Shown one piece after another: positions 1 to 5,393 of a stretch of 5,393 nucleotides of DNA. Each line of letters begins with the position of its first letter. Within the stretch, counting starts at the first letter, position 1. Under the pieces are notes generated by a model. That model had not been told where the DNA came from. It did no database searches and saw only the letters and a program-made list of their open reading frames with translations. This stretch comes from Anaerotignum sp. (lineage in GTDB: Bacteria; Bacillota; Clostridia; Lachnospirales; Anaerotignaceae), in assembly GCA_020024395.1 (NCBI GenBank), contig JAHHTV010000109.1, forward strand, positions 1 through 5,393, read 5' to 3'. Both the position numbers and the translations under genes were made by a program.

Positions 1-677
1 GGATTGTGGCTGGTGGCGGTCATGCAATCATTGCAGATTTGAATTTGGAAGCAGCACAACAATTGGTTACAGAATTAGAAAATGGTTCTGTTTCAGCTTA
101 TCGTATGGATATGGCAGATAGTGAAAATATTCGAGCGGTAATACAAAATATTATCAATGATTTTGGACAAGTGCATGGATTGATAAACAATGCAGGTATT
201 GTAAGTACAAAAAAATTTGAAGAATTATCACAAGCAGAATGGGATAAAGTGATTGCAGTTAATTTAACAGGCGTTTATGTGGCAATTCATGCAATTTTCC
301 CACATATGAAACAATATGGCTATGGCAGAATTGTCAATGTAGCATCAGTGGCAGCAAAAAGAGGCGGTGGGCTTTTAGGGACTTGTGCATATGCAGCATC
401 AAAAGCAGGTGTTATTGGATTGACAAAGGCAGTAGCAAGAGAAGGTGCAGCATATGGTATTGCTTGTAATGGTGTTTGTCCAAGTTTGACATCCACACCG
501 ATGACAGCACATATGGGGGATGAAAAAATGAAACAAATTATTGCAACCATTCCTTTGGGGAGAGCTGCTAGACCAGAAGAAATTGCAAATATGATTTTAT
601 TTTATGTTTCGGATTTATCCAGTTTTGCAACAGGAGAAATCAGCGATGTGGATGGTGGCGTAACAATGGATGGTTGA
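1..677 (+). CDS. Short-chain dehydrogenase/reductase (SDR), 5'-truncated by window edge
   Basis: Classical SDR oxidoreductase, cytosolic and NAD(P)H-dependent, acting on an alcohol/ketone pair. The reading frame is open to the window edge (first full codon at 3), so the GTG at 6 is not the real start: the glycine-rich TGxxxGIG cofactor motif that normally opens the protein is missing, about 25-30 residues. Numbering from the codon at 6, visible landmarks are an Asp at the end of beta-2 (D11, IIADLN), NNAG (61-64), catalytic Asn N86, Ser S114, and the YxxxK pair Y129/K133, so the full catalytic tetrad is present. The C-terminal DVDGG motif is normal. D11 suggests NAD(H) rather than NADP(H). 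The usual NAVAPG stretch reads NGVCPS. The gene ends in tandem in-frame stops (TGA TGA) just before a terminator. Family is certain, substrate is not; acetoin/butanediol dehydrogenase and 3-oxoacyl-reductase-like enzymes share this architecture, and the nearby Aco-like operon mildly favours the former. Confidence 0.93.
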   Translation, partial: IVAGGGHAIIADLNLEAAQQLVTELENGSVSAYRMDMADSENIRAVIQNIINDFGQVHGLINNAGIVSTKKFEELSQAEWDKVIAVNLTGVYVAIHAIFPHMKQYGYGRIVNVASVAAKRGGGLLGTCAYAASKAGVIGLTKAVAREGAAYGIACNGVCPSLTSTPMTAHMGDEKMKQIIATIPLGRAARPEEIANMILFYVSDLSSFATGEISDVDGGVTMDG

Positions 678-681
678 TGAC

Positions 682-714
682 AAAAAGTACTGCATATGAT
701 TGCAGTGCTTTTTT
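682..714 (+). terminator. Intrinsic (rho-independent) terminator after the SDR gene
   Basis: A 13-bp stem (682-694 with 701-713) containing one G-U pair (T688-G707) closes a 6-nt loop (695-700). The 3' arm ends in six T residues (709-714). The 5' arm starts with five A residues, so the hairpin is partly symmetric and may also act on antisense transcripts. It lies 5 nt after the SDR stop and 18 nt before the next start codon, which separates the SDR unit from the downstream hydrolase gene. Confidence 0.85.
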
Positions 715-716
715 AT

Positions 717-723
717 AGGAGGG
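717..723 (+). promoter_or_regulatory. Ribosome binding site fixing the start of the MBL-fold hydrolase
   Basis: AGGAGGG sits 8 nt upstream of the ATG at 732, an ideal Shine-Dalgarno arrangement. An in-frame ATG at 696 is further upstream, but it lies inside the terminator loop and has no ribosome site, and it would add 12 residues of non-family sequence. The site therefore decides for 732. Confidence 0.88.
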
Positions 724-731
724 ATTTATCA

Positions 732-1523
732 ATGGAACAATTTTGTGTGACACTCACAGCGAATACAGGCTTGCTGTTACAATATGGAGATACAAAAATA
801 TTATTGGATAGCATTTATGGTACACAAGGCCATCAGTTTAGCAATTTACCATGTCATATTTGGGAGGATATACAACAAGGTATACCACCATTTGACCATA
901 TTTCTTACTTACTGTTTTCACATGACCACCCAGACCATTTTTGTGCAAATAGAACAAATATATATTTACAAAAACAACAAATCAAAGGGTTGTTATTGGC
1001 TGATTTTGTTTCTATGACAGATGAAAACAAAGCATTACTTGCACAGATTAAAAAACAAAATATACCTTGTATATTGTTGCAAAAAGAAAATGTGAAACAA
1101 ATACGATATTCTTTGGAAAAAGATATACAATGCAAAGTCTATGCGATGCAACATCAAGGGAAGATATATGAAAATGTACCACATTTTTGTTTTTTGTTGA
1201 CCATTGCTGGAAAACGTTTTTTGTTTACAGCAGATGTAGATTTCGTGAAAGAAGATTTTTCTATTTTTGCTGATATGGATTTGTCAGCAATGTTTGTCAA
1301 TCCATTATTTTTGCATAGCAAAGAGGGGCAAGCGATACTTACAGATATTTGTAAACCAAAACAAGTGGTTGTGTATCATATTCCATTTTTGGCAGACGAT
1401 ATGCTACATATGCGTCGTATGGTGCAAAGGCATATACAAAATCATCATATATTGGCGTTGACAGAACCAATGGAAACAATTTTGTGGCATGTAGACAAGC
1501 AATGTTTTGTAAAAAGTACATAA
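732..1523 (+). CDS. MBL-fold metallo-hydrolase (UlaG-like beta-lactamase superfamily)
   Basis: A 263-residue cytosolic protein of the metallo-beta-lactamase fold, expected to bind one or two metal ions and hydrolyse an unknown substrate. From the ATG at 732 the ligand set is complete and in order: HDHPDH at 64-69 (the HxHxDH motif: H64, H66, D68, H69), H141 in MQHQG, D168 in FTADVD, and H216 in YHIPF. The N-terminal part (TANTGLLLQYGDTKILLD) is the typical opening beta-hairpin in which the protein describes a short loop before the first metal motif. There is no signal peptide or membrane segment. The sequence is rich in Lys, Gln and Ile and lacks the extra domains of RNase J or glyoxalase II. 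The gene sits alone between a terminator upstream and the promoter of the next operon, so it may have its own weak promoter or depend on read-through. Substrate cannot be assigned; UlaG-type lactonase or phosphodiesterase activity is known in the wider family only. I found no convincing terminator after it. Confidence 0.88.
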   Translation: MEQFCVTLTANTGLLLQYGDTKILLDSIYGTQGHQFSNLPCHIWEDIQQGIPPFDHISYLLFSHDHPDHFCANRTNIYLQKQQIKGLLLADFVSMTDENKALLAQIKKQNIPCILLQKENVKQIRYSLEKDIQCKVYAMQHQGKIYENVPHFCFLLTIAGKRFLFTADVDFVKEDFSIFADMDLSAMFVNPLFLHSKEGQAILTDICKPKQVVVYHIPFLADDMLHMRRMVQRHIQNHHILALTEPMETILWHVDKQCFVKST

Positions 1524-1567
1524 ATATTGTATTTGTGATAAATGATGATATTACATAAATATAGAAA

Positions 1568-1587
1568 ATACTATTGACAAATAGTAT
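1568..1587. promoter_or_regulatory. Perfect inverted repeat over the -35 box: candidate operator
   Basis: Left arm ATACTATT (1568-1575) and right arm AATAGTAT (1580-1587) are exact reverse complements separated by GACA. The repeat covers the whole TTGACA -35 hexamer (1574-1579) of the promoter for the downstream operon, the position where a dimeric repressor would block RNA polymerase. It does not match CcpA, Rex, Fnr or LexA consensus sites as I know them. The operator role is inference; the surroundings are AT-rich, which raises the chance background. Confidence 0.45.
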
Positions 1588-1602
1588 AGTGAATGTTAGA
1601 TT
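1574..1602 (+). promoter_or_regulatory. Sigma-A-type promoter of the PPC-E1-E2 operon
   Basis: A perfect -35 hexamer TTGACA (1574-1579), a 17-bp spacer, and a -10 of TAGATT (1597-1602, 4 of 6 matches to TATAAT). Transcription would begin near 1609, giving a leader of about 50 nt before the TTG start at 1661. TATAGT at 1585-1590 resembles a -10 more closely but has no good -35 at the right distance. It is the only good promoter in the gap ahead of four closely spaced genes. The leader itself is extremely A-rich: positions 1603-1648 contain only three G or C bases. Confidence 0.6.
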
Positions 1603-1645
1603 AAAATTAAAAAATACAAAAAAATAAAAAATGAATTCAAAAAAT

Positions 1646-1655
1646 AAAGGGGTGA
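1646..1655 (+). promoter_or_regulatory. Ribosome binding site that selects the TTG start of the PPC gene
   Basis: AAAGGGGTGA pairs well with the 16S 3' end (one base short of AAGGAGGTGA) and ends 5 nt before the TTG at 1661. The in-frame ATG at 1631 is preceded only by A and T and has no ribosome site, and the GTG at 1652 lies inside the site. TTG at 1661 is therefore the best supported start. Confidence 0.72.
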
Positions 1656-1660
1656 GAATT

Positions 1661-2146
1661 TTGAAAATTCAAGAAGTGGCAGAGGGTACACTCAAACGTG
1701 TAATTGCAGTGCGGCTGCAACCTGGCGATGATGTTTTGCTTTCATTGGAACAATTATGTAAAGAAAGAAATTTGAAAAATGGTGTTATATTGAGTGCAAT
1801 TGGCAGCTTGCAAGGTGCAGCATTTTTTAATCCTGTGGAATTACCAGATAAAAAAGCGGGCTATGGATATAGTGAACCGATTACTTTGACAGGGCCAATT
1901 GAATTGACAAATGCAACAGGCTTGATTTGTCATGATGATAATGGTGAAATTTTGCTTCATGTGCATATTTCATTGAGCGACCGTTATGGGAATGGGCATG
2001 GGGGACATTTGATAGAAGGAAATAAAGTTTTATTGACAGTAGATATGGTGTTGGGAGAATTAGAGGGCATTGATATGGGCAGAAGATATGATGAAGAATT
2101 GGAAGTGCCACTATTTGCTCCAAAACAGATGACAGATGATAAATAA
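1661..2146 (+). CDS. PPC/DUF296 domain protein
   Basis: A 161-residue protein that is a single PPC (DUF296) domain, known from plant AT-hook AHL proteins and from stand-alone bacterial and archaeal proteins of undefined role, which form trimers. Starting at TTG 1661 it begins directly with the family's usual opening: a basic strand, then RLQPGDD (18-24) and a helix. The characteristic histidines are present: HVH at 100-102 and GGH at 114-116, with H91 nearby; in prokaryotic members such residues form a metal site. There is no AT-hook (no RGRP core), so the common label 'DNA-binding' is not supported by anything visible. The charged C-terminal tail (about 150-161) follows the domain. It is first in the operon, 24 nt before E1-alpha, and would share its promoter. 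A regulator, a metal-dependent accessory enzyme, or a small-molecule binder are all possible; the family call is firm, the function unknown. An upstream ATG at 1631 would add 10 residues. Confidence 0.85.
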   Translation: MKIQEVAEGTLKRVIAVRLQPGDDVLLSLEQLCKERNLKNGVILSAIGSLQGAAFFNPVELPDKKAGYGYSEPITLTGPIELTNATGLICHDDNGEILLHVHISLSDRYGNGHGGHLIEGNKVLLTVDMVLGELEGIDMGRRYDEELEVPLFAPKQMTDDK

Positions 2147-2170
2147 AATAGCAGAAAGGTGTGAAGAATT

Positions 2171-3169
2171 GTGCTTACAAAAAAATATCCAAAAGAAATG
2201 TGTATGGAATTTTACGAAACAATGGTACGTATTCGTGCATTTGAAATGAAAGCAGCAGAATGTTTTACAAAAGGAATGTTGGCAGGTAATATTCATTTGT
2301 GTATCGGACAAGAAGCCGTAGCAGTAGGTGGCTGTAAAGCATTAGAAAAAGAAGATTATATGACTTCTACACATAGAGGACATGGACATTGTATTGCAAA
2401 GGGTGCAGACCTCGATAAAATGTTAGCAGAGCTGTTTGGCAAAAAATCTGGATATTGCAAAGGCAAAGGCGGTTCTATGCATATTGCTGATGTGACAGGT
2501 TTGCATAGCTTGGGTGCAAATGGTATTGTAGGTGCGGGTATTCCCATTGCAGCAGGTTCTGCGTTGGCTTCCAAAATTTATGGTGATAGCCATGTGACAT
2601 TGTGTTTCTTTGGGGACAGTGCATCCAACCAAGGAACATTTCATGAAGCAGTGAATATGGCAGCAGCTTGGAAATTGCCTGTGGTATTCCTTTGTGAAAA
2701 CAATCAATATGGCGTTTCTGTGAATATCCATAGTGTCACAAACACAGATACCATTTCTGTGCGTGCAAAAGCATATGATATTCCTGGAAAAACCGTAGAT
2801 GGAAATGACCCTTTTGTAGTATATGAAGCAGTGAAAGAAGCTGTGGATTATGCAAGAGCAGGGAATGGCCCTTCTATTGTAGAATGTATGACATTCCGCC
2901 ATCAAGGACATTATTGCGGTGACCCTGCAAATTATCGTCCAGATACATATATGGAACAAGCACACGAAAAAGATGCCATTGCCAATCTTAGAAAACGTTT
3001 GTTAGATGAAGGTATTGCAACACAAGAAGCGTTGGAAACAATAGAAAGTAATGTACAACAAGAATTAGAACAAGCATATACATTTGCACAAAATGATGCT
3101 TATCCAGATGTTATGGAAGCAACTACAGATGTTTATGTATCCGATAATGAAAGGAGTGTTGCAAGATGA
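2171..3169 (+). CDS. acoA: ThDP-dependent dehydrogenase complex, E1 component alpha subunit (acetoin dehydrogenase-like)
   Basis: Alpha subunit of the heterotetrameric E1 of a 2-oxoacid/acetoin dehydrogenase complex, which binds thiamine diphosphate with Mg2+ and starts substrate cleavage. It has 332 residues, a normal length. The GTG at 2171 follows AAAGGTG (2155-2161) by 9 nt and gives the usual N-terminal helix ending in the MVRIRAFE block. Landmarks: RGHGH (69-73), the KGKGGSMH active-site loop (98-104), and the ThDP motif from GDS (148-150) to the Asn pair at 177-178, with ASNQG and FHEA between. The motif normally opens GDG; here the third residue is Ser. H244, H247 and D251 (RHQGH..GD) form the conserved loop near the active site. 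The stop overlaps the E1-beta start by 4 nt (ATGA), which indicates translational coupling and fits a 1:1 subunit ratio. The Aco symbol is by resemblance and context; pyruvate or branched-chain 2-oxoacids cannot be excluded. Confidence 0.9.
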   Translation: MLTKKYPKEMCMEFYETMVRIRAFEMKAAECFTKGMLAGNIHLCIGQEAVAVGGCKALEKEDYMTSTHRGHGHCIAKGADLDKMLAELFGKKSGYCKGKGGSMHIADVTGLHSLGANGIVGAGIPIAAGSALASKIYGDSHVTLCFFGDSASNQGTFHEAVNMAAAWKLPVVFLCENNQYGVSVNIHSVTNTDTISVRAKAYDIPGKTVDGNDPFVVYEAVKEAVDYARAGNGPSIVECMTFRHQGHYCGDPANYRPDTYMEQAHEKDAIANLRKRLLDEGIATQEALETIESNVQQELEQAYTFAQNDAYPDVMEATTDVYVSDNERSVAR

Positions 3170-4146
3170 GCAAAAAAATCAGCATCAGCAAAGCAATCGG
3201 TGAAGCTTTGCATGAAGAAATGACAAGAGATGAAAAAGTGATTATATTAGGCGAAGATATGGGGAAAATGGGAAATGTGTTTGGTATTACCGTTGGTTTC
3301 CAAGAAGAATTTGGTGCACATCGTGTGTATGATACACCAATTTCTGAATCTGGTTTTTGTGGTATGGCTGTTGGTGCAGCGATGCGTGGTATTCGTCCAG
3401 TGGTAGAGTTAATGTATGATGACTTTATTACAGTTGCAGCAGACCCTATATTAAACCAAGCCGCAAAAATGCGTTATATGACAGGTGGTCAAGCAACAGT
3501 ACCAATGGTATTGCGTTTACCAATGGGGGCAGGTAGAAGAAATGCAGGACAACATTCTCAATGCTTGGAAAATATATTTTGTCATACACCTGGTTTGAAA
3601 GTGATTGCACCTTCTTCTGCAAAAGATGCAAAAGGACTTTTGAAATCTGCCATTCGTGATGATGACCCTGTGATTTGTATGGAACATAAATTGCTGTATG
3701 CAAAAAAAGAAGAAATTCCAGAAGGAGAATATACCATTCCACTTGGTGTAGCAGATGTGAAACGAGAAGGCAGTGACATCACAATTATTACATGGAGCAG
3801 AGAAGTTTATTTTGCATTGGAAGCAGCAGAAGAATTGCAAAAAGAAGGTATTTTTGCAGAAATACTGGATTTAAGGACATTGGTTCCTTTGGATTGGGAT
3901 GCGATTGTAAAATCGGTATCCAAAACACATCATGTGCTTGTGGTTTCAGAAGAAGCAAAACGTGGCAGTTATGCAGGGGAAATTTCTGCACAGATTGCAG
4001 AAGATTTATTTGATGAATTAGATGCACCTGTAGAACGTGTTTGTGGGCTGAATATTGTTTCACCGTTTAGTCCAACATTGGAAGACCAAAATTTCCCACA
4101 TCCAAAAGATATTGTGAGAGCAGTCAAACGAATTTTGAATAGATAA
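3166..4146 (+). CDS. acoB: ThDP-dependent dehydrogenase complex, E1 component beta subunit (acetoin dehydrogenase-like)
   Basis: Beta subunit of the same E1, with 326 residues as usual for the family. The ATG at 3166 is preceded by AAGGAG (3151-3156) at 9 nt and overlaps the end of E1-alpha. Landmarks in order: the LGED block (28-31); DTPISE (56-61), where E61 matches the glutamate (beta-Glu59 in human PDH E1) that activates the ThDP aminopyrimidine; ELMYDDF (81-87); NQAAKMRYM (97-105); and GQHSQ (128-132), whose His corresponds to a conserved active-site histidine. The C-terminal transketolase domain follows from about 200, with LDLRTLVPLD (234-243) and a TLEDQNFPHP region (304-313) of the type that helps bind E2. 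Beta subunits hold the E2-binding surface, so this protein should dock on the peripheral domain of the E2 encoded next, 13 nt downstream. No truncation or missing catalytic residue is visible. Substrate is undecided, as for the alpha subunit. Confidence 0.92.
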   Translation: MSKKISISKAIGEALHEEMTRDEKVIILGEDMGKMGNVFGITVGFQEEFGAHRVYDTPISESGFCGMAVGAAMRGIRPVVELMYDDFITVAADPILNQAAKMRYMTGGQATVPMVLRLPMGAGRRNAGQHSQCLENIFCHTPGLKVIAPSSAKDAKGLLKSAIRDDDPVICMEHKLLYAKKEEIPEGEYTIPLGVADVKREGSDITIITWSREVYFALEAAEELQKEGIFAEILDLRTLVPLDWDAIVKSVSKTHHVLVVSEEAKRGSYAGEISAQIAEDLFDELDAPVERVCGLNIVSPFSPTLEDQNFPHPKDIVRAVKRILNR

Positions 4147-4159
4147 GGAGGGGAAAAAC

Positions 4160-5386
4160 ATGGCATTTGCAATAAAAATGCCCCAGTTGGGGTTGACAAT
4201 GGAAGAAGGAACAGTTGCAAAATGGTTGAAACAAGAGGGCGACAACGTAAAAAAAGGTGAAGTTCTTTTGGAAATTACAACGGATAAATTGACCAGTGAA
4301 ATTGAAAGCGAAACAGATGGTGTTTTGCTCAAAATTGTAGCAGAAGAAGGACAAGATGTACCAGTCAAAGCAGTGTTGGGGTATATTGGTGAAGCAGGCG
4401 AAAGCGTTACTTGTGAAACGGAAGAACCAAGAAAACAAGAAGCACAACCTGTTGTGGAAACTGTGTCTAATAACGTACAGACAACTGTACAAAATGGTGA
4501 GAGAATTCGTATTTCCCCTCTGGCGAGAAAAACAGCACAGAAAATGGGAATAGAAATCAAAAATATAAAAGGTAGTGGGCCAGCAGGTCGTATTATACAA
4601 AAAGATGTATTACAAGTAGCACAACAGGCAAAAACAGAAACAAAAGAAATCACAGCACCTGTTGCCGTAACATCACAAACAAGTGGCGAAGTTGCATGGA
4701 TGGATGGTGACGAAGTGGTGAAACTGATGGGCATGCGTAAAGTAGTTGCAGAAAGAATGGCAAAATCCGTCAGAGAAAATCCGACAGTCACACAAAATGT
4801 GAAAGTTGATGTCACAAATTTGGTAAAATTCCGCAAACAAATCAATGAAAAAACAGAACAGAAATTTTCTATCAACGATTTTGTGTTAAAAGCCGTTGCA
4901 AAGGCATTGCGTGAAAACAAACATATATTGGTGAGTATTGATGGTGATAAAATCATCAAACATGCACATGTTAATTTGGGTATGGCAGTGGCTTTGGATG
5001 ATGGCTTGATTGTGCCTGTTATTCGAGATGCAGACAGATTAAGCTTAAGTCAACTGGCAGATAATGCAAAAGATTTGGCAATCAGAGCAAGACAAAATCA
5101 ACTTTCTATGGAAGAATACAATGGGTCTACATTTACAATATCCAATTTGGGTATGTTTGGTGTAGAAACATTCAATCCCATTATCAATCAACCAAGCTCT
5201 GGCATTTTAGGAATTTGTGCAATACAGGATGAATTGGCAATGGATGATGATGGAAATATATACAAAAAACAAGTCATGCGGATATCCTTTACATTTGACC
5301 ATCGTTTGATTGATGGTGCAACCGCAGCAAAATTTGAATTAGCTGTCAAAGCATTGTTGGAAGAACCAATGCAGATATTGTTATAA
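4160..5386 (+). CDS. acoC: Dihydrolipoamide acyltransferase, E2 component of the dehydrogenase complex
   Basis: Core of the complex: it accepts the acyl group from E1 on a swinging lipoyl arm and transfers it to CoA. It has 408 residues in the standard order. A single N-terminal lipoyl domain (about 2-78) carries the lipoylated lysine K43 in TTDKLTSE. A Gln/Glu/Val-rich linker (79-113) leads to a peripheral subunit-binding domain (about 115-152, with ISPLARK and GSGPAGRI). After a second linker (153-180) comes the catalytic domain (about 183-408) with DHRLIDG (380-386), where H381 and D385 are the catalytic HxxxD pair, and the TISNLGMFG strand (326-334). The ATG at 4160 follows AAGGAGGGG (4145-4153), which overlaps the E1-beta stop, a sign of coupled translation. 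Activity requires lipoylation by a lipoate ligase or octanoyltransferase system and an E3, neither of which is in the window; only 7 nt remain after the stop. Acetoin, pyruvate and branched-chain E2 proteins share this layout, so the symbol is tentative. Confidence 0.92.
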   Translation: MAFAIKMPQLGLTMEEGTVAKWLKQEGDNVKKGEVLLEITTDKLTSEIESETDGVLLKIVAEEGQDVPVKAVLGYIGEAGESVTCETEEPRKQEAQPVVETVSNNVQTTVQNGERIRISPLARKTAQKMGIEIKNIKGSGPAGRIIQKDVLQVAQQAKTETKEITAPVAVTSQTSGEVAWMDGDEVVKLMGMRKVVAERMAKSVRENPTVTQNVKVDVTNLVKFRKQINEKTEQKFSINDFVLKAVAKALRENKHILVSIDGDKIIKHAHVNLGMAVALDDGLIVPVIRDADRLSLSQLADNAKDLAIRARQNQLSMEEYNGSTFTISNLGMFGVETFNPIINQPSSGILGICAIQDELAMDDDGNIYKKQVMRISFTFDHRLIDGATAAKFELAVKALLEEPMQILL

Positions 5387-5393
5387 TATTTTG

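Noticed and set aside
6..8. GTG at 6 as the true start of the SDR gene
   Set aside because: The frame is open upstream to the window edge and the essential glycine-rich cofactor motif would be missing; the gene is simply cut by the window.
696..731. Upstream ATG start for the MBL-fold gene, adding 12 residues
   Set aside because: The codon lies in the terminator loop without a Shine-Dalgarno site, while the ATG at 732 has AGGAGGG 8 nt upstream.
1519..1537. Hairpin after the MBL-fold gene as a terminator
   Set aside because: The 8-bp stem is nearly all A-T with one G-T pair and is not followed by a T run, so it is too weak to call.
1631..1660. ATG start for the PPC protein at 1631
   Set aside because: Only A/T sequence lies before it, and the strong ribosome site at 1646-1655 falls inside the extra codons; family alignment from memory also starts near 1661.
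2423..2965. A 180-codon Cys/His-rich open frame on the - strand opposite E1-alpha
   Set aside because: The Cys and His abundance is the reverse-complement image of GCA and ATG-rich coding; it covers the conserved ThDP region of E1-alpha and no domain is recognisable.
4060..4959. A 299-codon open frame on the - strand opposite E1-beta/E2
   Set aside because: It lies antisense to well-conserved E2 lipoyl, binding and catalytic domains, has a Ser/Thr/Phe/Cys-rich composition expected from the reverse of Lys/Glu-rich codons, and shows no recognisable motif or ribosome site.

Overview
The window is 5.4 kb of AT-rich, tightly packed bacterial DNA with every gene on the + strand. Low GC, A/T-ending codons, strong Shine-Dalgarno sites (AGGAGGG, AAGGAG, AAGGAGGGG), GTG and TTG starts, and a compact intrinsic terminator all point to a low-GC Bacillota, plausibly an anaerobic clostridial lineage. 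The taxonomic call is inference from composition and gene content; there is no RNA gene or marker to fix it.

Layout. (1) Positions 1-677 hold the 3' part of a short-chain dehydrogenase/reductase (SDR) whose N-terminus lies upstream of the window. (2) Positions 682-714 form a strong intrinsic terminator that closes that unit. (3) Positions 732-1523 encode a UlaG-like metallo-beta-lactamase-fold hydrolase with its own strong RBS directly after the terminator. (4) Positions 1524-1660 are the only sizeable non-coding stretch. It holds a sigma-A-type promoter (TTGACA, 17 bp, TAGATT), a perfect 8+4+8 inverted repeat over the -35 box, and an A-tract-rich leader. (5) Positions 1661-5386 are a four-gene operon: a small PPC/DUF296 protein (TTG start), then E1-alpha, E1-beta and E2 of a ThDP/lipoate-dependent 2-oxoacid or acetoin dehydrogenase complex. 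Spacings are 24 nt, a 4-nt ATGA overlap, and 13 nt. The E3 gene (dihydrolipoamide dehydrogenase) is not in the window and would be expected just downstream.

How they work together. E1-alpha/E1-beta would decarboxylate or cleave the substrate on ThDP and hand the acyl group to the lipoyl-lysine of E2, which transfers it to CoA; E3 would reoxidise the lipoamide. E1 and E2 sequence alone does not separate acetoin from pyruvate or branched-chain substrates. I favour the acetoin dehydrogenase (Aco) group because E1 is split into short subunits, E2 has a single lipoyl domain, and an SDR with an NAD-type acidic residue, of the kind that includes acetoin/butanediol dehydrogenases, lies nearby. The least explained parts are the PPC protein as first gene of a dehydrogenase operon and the palindrome over its promoter. 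I see no mobile element, CRISPR array, tRNA or rRNA. Most of the window is ordinary metabolism; I did not find a clearly new system.
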